10,021 bases of DNA, taken from the NCBI GenBank assembly GCA_023426225.1, contig JAFABD010000070.1, positions 1-10,021 on the forward strand, given 5' to 3'. Under the pieces are notes generated by a model, which saw nothing but the letters and a program-made list of their open reading frames with translations, was not told the DNA's origin and searched no databases. Shown piece after piece: positions 1-4,560 of the stretch; position 1 is the first letter of the stretch, and each line of letters opens with the position of its first letter. The stretch comes from Pseudomonadota bacterium. GTDB taxonomy: Bacteria; Pseudomonadota; Alphaproteobacteria; Sphingomonadales; Sphingomonadaceae. The translations under genes were made by a program, and so were the position numbers.

Positions 1-70
1 CCCCGGGGGGGGCATATTCCCCCCCCCCCCCGGCCCCCCCCCCCCCCCCGGGGGGGGGCCCGTCCCCCGC
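1..70. repeat. C/G homopolymer low-complexity tract
   Basis: This stretch consists almost only of C and G runs: G8 at 5-12, C13 at 19-31, C16 at 34-49 and G9 at 50-58. Bases 3-12 (CC then eight G) can pair with 24-33 (eight C then GG), giving a 10-bp GC stem, and C42-49 pairs with G50-57. It could be the hairpin terminator of a gene left of the window, but no T run follows. Runs of this length are also prone to sequencing and assembly errors, so the exact run lengths should not be trusted. No coding region is visible here. Confidence 0.7.
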
Positions 71-77
71 CCCAATG

Positions 78-113
78 GCGCGATAAAATTGTCGTTGCGA
101 AACAAAATCGCGC
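78..113. repeat. Inverted repeat in the chemoreceptor leader
   Basis: GCGCGAT at 78-84 is the exact reverse complement of ATCGCGC at 107-113. Between them the sequence is A/T-rich and holds a weaker inner pairing (TCG 92-94 with CGA 98-100, loop TTG). It sits about 160 bases before the chemoreceptor start, in an A-rich patch that contrasts with the rest of the window. It may be a protein-binding site, or the remains of a terminator of an upstream gene. Nothing in the sequence decides between these. Confidence 0.35.
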
Positions 114-207
114 AAAATCAGAGCAAAAACCTCCGTTCGAATACCTAGAAGCGGCCGAAAACCGCCGTTTCGAGGAACCCGATGGCATAACGATCCGGCC
201 AGCGACC

Positions 208-213
208 TATAAT
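208..213 (+). promoter_or_regulatory. Candidate -10 box upstream of the chemoreceptor gene
   Basis: TATAAT at 208-213 is a perfect housekeeping -10 hexamer, preceded by CC as in other candidate -10 boxes of this window. It lies 60 bases before the ATG chosen at 274. No convincing -35 hexamer is found 16-18 bases upstream (GCATAA at 185-190 at spacing 17). A second, weaker look-alike (CCTAGAA) is at 144-150. This is a sequence match only. Confidence 0.4.
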
Positions 214-273
214 GACGGGCATACCGTGCGGCGGAATGGAAGCTGCACGCCCAACATGCAGGGTCCACGCCAT

Positions 274-2184
274 ATGGAAACCATTCTCGCCCGGATTAAA
301 ATCCCCGCCAAGATCATCGCCGTCCTGCTGATGCTCGGCATCGCGACGATCAGCGTCGCGTTCATCAGCTCGAACACGCTGAAGAAGGCCGACACCGACT
401 ATTCCCAGCTCACCGACCACAAGCTGCCGGTGACCACCAAGCTGGCACGCGTCAACCGCCATGTGACCGCGATGGTCTATGCCGGATACCGCACGCTCGC
501 CTATCCGGGCGGATCGGCGGCCGGCCGCGAGGCGGTCGAGGCCGAAAAGAAGTCGTTCGACGCCGCGAACAAGCTGCTCGACGAAGTCCAGGCGCTCGAT
601 CCCAGCGCGACCGACATCGTCCAGACCGTCCGCGGCAAGGTGGCCGACATCCACGCGCTGACCGAAAAGGCGGCCGCGCTCGGCTATCGCGACGAGAACG
701 ACGCGGCGCGCGCGCTGCTGTCTGAAACCGACCCCAAGGTCATCGCCTTTTCGGACGCGACCGCCGCGATCAACGACGGTCGCATCAAGGATGCCAACGC
801 GATTTCGGCCAACCTGAGCAGCGAGCTCGGCAGCACCTCGACGATGCTGCTGGTGGTGAGCTTCCTCGCCACGCTGGGCATGATCGCGCTCGGCTATCTG
901 GTGGCGCGGATGGGCATCACCGGCCCGATCGCCAAGCTGCAGGCGACGATGCACAGCCTGGCCGGCGGCAACCACCATGTCGAGGTCGAAGGCACCGAGC
1001 GCGCCGACGAACTGGGCGCGATGGCACAGGCGGTGCTGGTGTTCCGCGACAATGCGATCGCACAGGAAGAGTCGCAGAAGGCCAAGGCCATCGCCGACGC
1101 CGAGCAGAAGCACGTCGTCGAGGTGCTGGGCGACAGCCTGGGCAAGCTCGCCGCGGGCGACCTGACCTGCGACATCCGCGAGAATTTCGCCGCCGACTAT
1201 GCGGTGGTGCGCGAGAACTTCAACCAGGCCGTCAGCGGGCTGCGCGACCTGATCGGATCGGTGCTGGAAAGCACCGCGTCGATCCGCACCGGATCGGCCG
1301 AGATCGCCCAGGCGTCGGAAGACCTGGCGCGCCGCACCGAAGCCAATGCGGCCAGCCTGGAAGAAACCTCGGCCGCCGTCACCGAGATGGACCAGCGGCT
1401 GCGCGCGACCGCCGATTCGGCCAAGAGCACCGTGACGCGGGCCGACGGCGCGATGACGACCGTGTCGGGCGGCCGCGAGACCGCCGACGAGGCGCTGCAG
1501 GCGATGACCCGCGTGGCCGAAAGCGCCAAGGGCATCGACAGCGTGATCGAAGGCCTCGACAAGATCGCGTTCCAGACGCGCGTCCTTGCGATGAACGCCG
1601 CGGTCGAAGCCGGCCGCGCGGGTGAAGCGGGCCGCGGCTTCGCCGTCGTCGCCGACCTGGTTTCGGCGCTGGCGATGCGTTCGGAAGAGGAAGCGAGCCG
1701 GGCGCGCGAACAGCTCACCGCCACCCAGTCGGACGTGGTCGCCGCGGTCGAGATGGTCAAGAAGGTCGACGAGGCGCTCGCCAACATCACCGGCGACGTG
1801 ACCGAGGTGCACAGCCTGCTCAACCAGATGGCCACCGACAACCAGGCGCAGTCGTCGGCGATCTCGCAGATCAGCACCGCGATCGGCACGATGGACCAGG
1901 CCACGCAGCAGAACGCCGCGATGGTCGAGGAAACCTCGGCCGCCGCACGCAACCTCAACTCCGAGGTCGGCACGCTGACCGAAAAGGCGAGCAAGTTCCG
2001 CATCGACGGCATGTCGCACACCGCCCCGATCGCCCGCACGCCGACGCGCAGCCCCGCCCCCGCCCCGCGTGCCCCGGCGCGCGCGGCCAAGGCGAAGCCG
2101 TCGGACAGCGGCTATGTCTCGCCGGTCAAGCCGCTGCCCGGCCCCGTTGCGGCCAACGGGCACGACGACTGGACGTCGTTCTGA
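274..2184 (+). CDS. Methyl-accepting chemotaxis protein (transmembrane chemoreceptor)
   Basis: Chemoreceptor of 636 residues that would sense a periplasmic signal and control CheA kinase at the inner membrane. Reading from the ATG at 274: a first membrane helix at about 11-31; a periplasmic four-helix-bundle-like region to about 188; a second helix at about 190-213; a HAMP domain at about 210-265; a second HAMP-like segment at about 281-330; and a coiled-coil signalling domain at about 340-575. The hairpin tip is recognisable from I431 (IAFQTRVLAMNAAVEAGRAG) and continues with GRGFAVVAD. The last 50 or so residues are a Pro/Ala-rich linker ending in DWTSF, which fits the xWxxF tether for CheR/CheB methylation enzymes. 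The start is chosen because the first membrane helix follows directly and AGGG lies about 10 bases upstream. A GTG at 226 and an ATG at 256 in the same frame are alternatives. The ligand is not predictable. The family call is very secure. Confidence 0.96.
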   Translation: METILARIKIPAKIIAVLLMLGIATISVAFISSNTLKKADTDYSQLTDHKLPVTTKLARVNRHVTAMVYAGYRTLAYPGGSAAGREAVEAEKKSFDAANKLLDEVQALDPSATDIVQTVRGKVADIHALTEKAAALGYRDENDAARALLSETDPKVIAFSDATAAINDGRIKDANAISANLSSELGSTSTMLLVVSFLATLGMIALGYLVARMGITGPIAKLQATMHSLAGGNHHVEVEGTERADELGAMAQAVLVFRDNAIAQEESQKAKAIADAEQKHVVEVLGDSLGKLAAGDLTCDIRENFAADYAVVRENFNQAVSGLRDLIGSVLESTASIRTGSAEIAQASEDLARRTEANAASLEETSAAVTEMDQRLRATADSAKSTVTRADGAMTTVSGGRETADEALQAMTRVAESAKGIDSVIEGLDKIAFQTRVLAMNAAVEAGRAGEAGRGFAVVADLVSALAMRSEEEASRAREQLTATQSDVVAAVEMVKKVDEALANITGDVTEVHSLLNQMATDNQAQSSAISQISTAIGTMDQATQQNAAMVEETSAAARNLNSEVGTLTEKASKFRIDGMSHTAPIARTPTRSPAPAPRAPARAAKAKPSDSGYVSPVKPLPGPVAANGHDDWTSF

Positions 2185-2199
2185 CGAACGGCACGACCC

Positions 2200-2221
2200 G
2201 GGCGGGGTGACACCCCCGCCC
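2200..2221 (+). terminator. GC-rich hairpin just after the chemoreceptor gene
   Basis: GGGCGGGG (2200-2207) and CCCCGCCC (2214-2221) form a perfect 8-bp stem with the 6-base loop TGACAC, 16 bases after the stop codon. There is no T run. It is the first of two adjacent hairpins and may help stop transcription or protect the 3' end. Confidence 0.45.
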
Positions 2222-2224
2222 CGG

Positions 2225-2276
2225 CCCGAACAAGGGGGCGCCGCGGCCTGGGCTGCGGCGCCCCTTTGCGTTCGGG
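2225..2276 (+). terminator. Two-tier stem-loop terminator of the chemoreceptor gene
   Basis: The inner stem pairs GGGGCGCCGC (2235-2244) with GCGGCGCCCC (2255-2264) around a 10-base loop and is followed by TTT (2265-2267). An outer stem pairs CCCGAAC (2225-2231) with GTTCGGG (2270-2276). This is a strong GC hairpin with only a short T tract, as is usual in high-GC genomes. It would separate the chemoreceptor transcript from the toxin-antitoxin operon downstream. Confidence 0.65.
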
Positions 2277-2421
2277 AAACGAGAACGCCGCGCGACCGCC
2301 CGCGCCGGCCGAACCCGCCGGTTCGGCGCGCGGCCGAGCCCCGGTGCGCGGGACGCAGCGGCAACGGCAACGGCAGGGGCGATGGCAGGGGCGATGGCGC
2401 CGACGCGATCAACACGCTATA
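2277..2421. other. Non-coding stretch before the toxin-antitoxin operon
   Basis: No gene is supported here. It contains a perfect 8-bp hairpin, GCCGAACC (2308-2315) with GGTTCGGC (2320-2327) around a 4-base loop, and a run of GGCNNN hexamers described separately. In-frame upstream extensions of both the antitoxin and the toxin frames run through it, but they read as Arg/Pro/Gly-rich low-complexity protein and lack a ribosome binding site. Confidence 0.5.
2360..2401 (+). repeat. Short tandem repeat of GGCNNN hexamers
   Basis: The order is GGCAAC twice (2360-2371), then the 12-base unit GGCAGGGGCGAT twice (2372-2395), then GGCGCC. This makes seven hexamers in a row, all starting GGC. The 12-base copies are identical. 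The repeat ends about 20 bases before the operator-like palindrome of the antitoxin. It may be a product of replication slippage. Confidence 0.7.
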
Positions 2422-2439
2422 TGACCATCCAGATGGTCA
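2418..2439 (+). promoter_or_regulatory. Operator-like palindrome and -10 box of the toxin-antitoxin operon
   Basis: TGACCATC (2422-2429) and GATGGTCA (2432-2439) are a perfect 8-bp inverted repeat with a 2-base centre (CA). TATATG at 2418-2423, a plausible -10 hexamer, overlaps its left arm. The ribosome binding site (CAGGAG, 2438-2443) overlaps the right arm by 2 bases, and the antitoxin ATG follows at 2451. Phd/YefM antitoxins are known to repress their own operon by binding such palindromes, so this is a good candidate autoregulatory operator. Binding itself is inferred. Confidence 0.65.
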
Positions 2440-2450
2440 GGAGTGTCACG

Positions 2451-2693
2451 ATGGATGCGATCCGCCTGGCGGATGCCAAAGCCCGTCTGAGCGAATTGGT
2501 GGACCGGGTCGAAGCCGGCGATTCGATCGACATCACGCGGCGCGGCAAGCCGGTCGCGCGGCTGACCGCAGTGACGAAGCCGCGCCAGCCGATCGACGCC
2601 GCCGCACTTCGCGCATTGACCGCAACCATGTCGCCCCAGCCCGAAAGCGCCGCCGAGCTGGTGCGGGCAATGCGCGATGCCGATCGATACTGA
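2451..2693 (+). CDS. Type II toxin-antitoxin antitoxin, Phd/YefM family
   Basis: An 80-residue protein beginning MDAIRLADAKARLSELVDRV. The N-terminal half, with the 'AKARLSELVDRVEAGDSI' and 'ITRRGKPVARL' segments, is the classical Phd/YefM DNA-binding fold. The remaining 35 or so residues are the expected toxin-neutralising tail. It would bind and inactivate the PIN toxin encoded next and repress the operon through the palindrome directly upstream. The ATG at 2451 is chosen because CAGGAG lies 7 bases before it and the family N-terminus starts exactly there. Frame-extending starts further upstream (such as 2382) would cross the operator. Its stop codon overlaps the toxin start by one base (TGATG), a typical translational coupling. 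The family call is secure; the exact DNA target is inferred. Confidence 0.93.
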   Translation: MDAIRLADAKARLSELVDRVEAGDSIDITRRGKPVARLTAVTKPRQPIDAAALRALTATMSPQPESAAELVRAMRDADRY

Positions 2694-3118
2694 TGCAGTA
2701 TCTCGACACGTCGCTGATCGTCGCGGCGCTTTGCAACGAAGCGGCAACGGCGCGCGTCCAGGCCTGGCTGGCGGCACAGCCCCCGGCGCAGCTTGCCATC
2801 AGTGACTGGACGCTCACCGAAATGTCATCGGCGCTGGCGATCAAGCTGCGGAGCGGGCAGATCGACCTGACGCAGCGGGCCGCCGCACTCGCCATGTTCA
2901 ACACGCTGGTCGCCGACAGCCTGACCGTGCTGGGCGTCAGCAGCGCGCAGTTCCGAACGGCCGCGATATTCGCCGACCAGCATGCGCTCGGGCTTCGTGC
3001 CGGCGACGCGTTGCACCTTGCCGTCGCGTCGGACCATGGCGCGACGCTCCACACGCTCGATCGGCGGCTTGCCGATGCCGGTCCGGCACTGGGCGTACCG
3101 ACGCAATTGCTGGCGTGA
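2693..3118 (+). CDS. PIN-domain ribonuclease toxin, VapC family
   Basis: A 141-residue PIN-domain protein, the usual size for VapC toxins, which cut RNA (often tRNA or rRNA) in a magnesium-dependent way. The acidic residues expected of the active site are visible: D5 in 'MQYLDTSLIV', E43 in 'TLTEMSSAL', D105 in 'RAGDALHLAVA' and D123 in 'TLDRRL'. All four are intact, so it should be active. The start ATG (2693-2695) shares its first base with the antitoxin's TGA, and no earlier start makes sense. The open frame extends back to 2069 only as low-complexity sequence antisense or out of frame to other genes. Its own stop overlaps the next gene by four bases (GTGA), so the three genes probably share one mRNA. 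The actual RNA target cannot be read from the sequence. Confidence 0.93.
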   Translation: MQYLDTSLIVAALCNEAATARVQAWLAAQPPAQLAISDWTLTEMSSALAIKLRSGQIDLTQRAAALAMFNTLVADSLTVLGVSSAQFRTAAIFADQHALGLRAGDALHLAVASDHGATLHTLDRRLADAGPALGVPTQLLA

Positions 3119-3969
3119 CGGGCGCCGCCATGGCCGGTGCGTGGTCCGATGCCGAGAATGACGCCATCGTCGCGGACTATTTCGCGATGCTTGCAAAGGA
3201 CGTCGCCGGACAGCCGTACAACAAGGCCGAACATAACCGACGCCTGCAAGCAAGGATCGGGCGTCCGAAAGGCGCGATCGAATACAAGCACCAGAACGTC
3301 AGCGCGGTACTCAAGGGGCTCGGGGAGGACTGGATCCCCGGCTATAAGCCGGCCTTCAATTTCCAGGCATCGCTGGTGGATGCCGTCGTGCGCTGGCTTG
3401 CGCGCCATCCCGACTGGCTGGCCCCCGCTGCACGGATGGCAGCCCCCCCGCCATCATCGACGTTCCGGGATGAGCCGATGCTGTGGATAGGGCCGCCGCC
3501 GACACACAGCAACGCGCCGCCGCCGGACGAGCTGGCACAGATGGCCGCCCTTGCGCGGAAATATGACGTGGCGGAACGCGACGCCCGGAATCGGGCGCTG
3601 GGATGTGCCGGGGAGGAACATGTGCTGGCCCATGAACGCGCCAGCCTGCGCGCCGCCGGGCGCCCGGACCTTGCGGCCCGCGTCCGCTGGGTGTCGCACA
3701 TCGACGGGGACGGCGCCGGCTATGACATTCTGAGCTTCGCGACCGACGGCAGCGATCGGCTGATCGAGGTAAAGACGACGAACGGGTGGGAGCGGACCCC
3801 GTTTCACATCACCCGCAACGAACTGGCAGTTGCGGAGCAACGCCGCGACCATTGGCGACTGATCCGATTGTGGAATTTCGCGCGCGAACCGCGCGCGTTC
3901 GAATTGCACCCGCCGTTGGACGCGCATGTGTCGCTGATCGCCACCAGCTTCCAGGCGGATTTCAGATAA
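3115..3969 (+). CDS. DUF3883 (NO VEIN C-terminal-like) domain protein, putative nuclease
   Basis: A 284-residue, probably cytoplasmic protein. The N-terminal part (about 8-100) has the pattern 'WSDAENDAIVADYFAML ... IEYKHQNVSAVLKGLG ... GYKPAFNFQ', which I recall from restriction- and nuclease-associated proteins. The C-terminal part (about 160-275) matches DUF3883, starting with 'GCAGEEHVLAHE'. It carries a PD-(D/E)XK-like core: D204 in 'GYDILSF' and E218-V-K220 in 'LIEVKTT'. This suggests a DNA- or RNA-cutting enzyme, but no activity is established for this protein. The GTG at 3115 overlaps the toxin's stop (GTGA), the same arrangement used by the cheY-type gene and cheA in this window. An ATG at 3130 is an equally possible start, and neither has a clear ribosome binding site. 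Its placement as third gene of a toxin-antitoxin operon hints at a defence role, which is inference. Confidence 0.82.
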   Translation: MTGAAMAGAWSDAENDAIVADYFAMLAKDVAGQPYNKAEHNRRLQARIGRPKGAIEYKHQNVSAVLKGLGEDWIPGYKPAFNFQASLVDAVVRWLARHPDWLAPAARMAAPPPSSTFRDEPMLWIGPPPTHSNAPPPDELAQMAALARKYDVAERDARNRALGCAGEEHVLAHERASLRAAGRPDLAARVRWVSHIDGDGAGYDILSFATDGSDRLIEVKTTNGWERTPFHITRNELAVAEQRRDHWRLIRLWNFAREPRAFELHPPLDAHVSLIATSFQADFR

Positions 3970-4023
3970 CCCGTCCCCGCGCCGCCCCGGCGGGCCGTCG
4001 CGGCGGCGGGCGGGCACGGGAAA

Positions 4024-4050
4024 GGGGCGCCCGGTGGTGCCGGACGCCCC
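4024..4050. terminator. Bidirectional hairpin between the DUF3883 gene and flaF
   Basis: GGGGCGCCCGG (4024-4034) pairs with CCGGACGCCCC (4040-4050), an 11-bp stem with one mismatch or wobble position and the loop TGGTG. Read on the minus strand it follows flaF and is followed by TTT then CCC. Read on the plus strand it follows the DUF3883 gene and is followed by CATTT. It lies between two convergent genes, so it can serve both. The rest of the gap (3970-4023) is a GC-rich stretch with no gene. Confidence 0.65.
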
Positions 4051-4083
4051 CATTTGGCTTTCATCCGAACGCGGTCGGCCGGG

Positions 4084-4443
4084 TCAGGCCGCCATGCGCT
4101 GGGTACGCAGACCGTCGAGAACGAGGCGGTTGACCGCGATCAGCTCGCCGATCGGCTCGCGGCCCGACACGACGTCGCTGGTAAAGCGTTCCACCCACAG
4201 GCCGAGCGAAATGATGCTGGCACGCAATTCCATCGGCAGGCCGTTGCCGTTCATGCTGCAGTCGCTGGTGAACGCCGCCCACATCTCGCGATTGCGGTGC
4301 AGGATCGGCATCACCATGGCGCCCTTCAGCCCCTTGGCCTCGGCTTCCATCATCTCACCCGTAATCTCGCTGATCAGGCGATGTTCGGTCGCCCGCGGGG
4401 TTTCGGCCCGGCTCAGGGCCGCCTGATAGGCATTGAGAGACAT
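4084..4443 (-). CDS. flaF: Flagellar biosynthesis regulator FlaF
   Basis: A 119-residue protein beginning MSLNAYQAALSRAETPRATE, the characteristic N-terminus of FlaF. In alphaproteobacteria such as Caulobacter, FlaF is a small cytoplasmic protein needed for flagellin synthesis and secretion, acting with or against FlbT. Size and sequence cover the whole family. Two ATG codons are adjacent (4446 and 4443, reading leftward). The second is chosen because the ribosome binding site AAAGGAG (4455 to 4449) is then 5 bases away instead of 2. The gene is alone on the minus strand: no flbT or flagellin gene is next to it here. It is divergent from the HAD-protein gene, with about 117 bases between the two starts. 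Confidence 0.9.
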   Translation of the reverse strand: MSLNAYQAALSRAETPRATEHRLISEITGEMMEAEAKGLKGAMVMPILHRNREMWAAFTSDCSMNGNGLPMELRASIISLGLWVERFTSDVVSGREPIGELIAVNRLVLDGLRTQRMAA

Positions 4444-4467
4444 CATCGCTCCTTTGCTGACCCCCCT

Positions 4468-4473
4468 ATTCTA
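4468..4473 (-). promoter_or_regulatory. Candidate -10 box of flaF
   Basis: On the minus strand the hexamer TAGAAT (one mismatch to TATAAT) lies 24 bases before the flaF ATG, preceded by CTTCC. The same CTTCC lead-in precedes the candidate -10 boxes of the HAD-protein gene and motA. No clear -35 hexamer is seen at normal spacing. This is a match by eye only. Confidence 0.35.
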
Positions 4474-4481
4474 GGAAGAAA

Positions 4482-4512
4482 TTGCCGGTCGGGGCGGCGG
4501 CCTTCCTATAAG
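4482..4512 (+). promoter_or_regulatory. Candidate promoter of the HAD/methyltransferase pair
   Basis: TATAAG at 4507-4512 is a near-consensus -10 box, preceded by CCTTCC. TTGCCG at 4482-4487 could serve as -35, but the 19-base spacing is long. The start codon follows 48 bases later. It overlaps the region that must also drive flaF in the opposite direction, so the two could be regulated together. Confidence 0.4.
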
Positions 4513-4560
4513 AATCGTGCGTCACTCGATGCGGGGCGCGCTTTTCCAGGGAAAACTGCA

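Noticed and set aside
174..198. GGAAC at 174-178 as the -35 of a general-stress (EcfG-type) promoter
   Set aside because: No CGTT-like -10 element is found 16-17 bases downstream.
145..2415. A 756-residue open frame on the minus strand
   Set aside because: It is antisense to the whole chemoreceptor gene, its protein is Arg/Gly/His-rich with no recognisable domain, and such frames arise from the G/C-biased third positions of the real gene.
2069..2692. Upstream extension of the toxin frame to an ATG at 2069
   Set aside because: It overlaps the end of the chemoreceptor gene, the terminators and the whole antitoxin gene in a different frame. The PIN domain starts exactly at the ATG at 2693.
4054..4560. 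Upstream extension of the HAD-protein frame to an ATG at 4054
   Set aside because: It would run antisense through all of flaF and its promoter region. The TTG at 4561 has a ribosome binding site and gives a sensible N-terminus.
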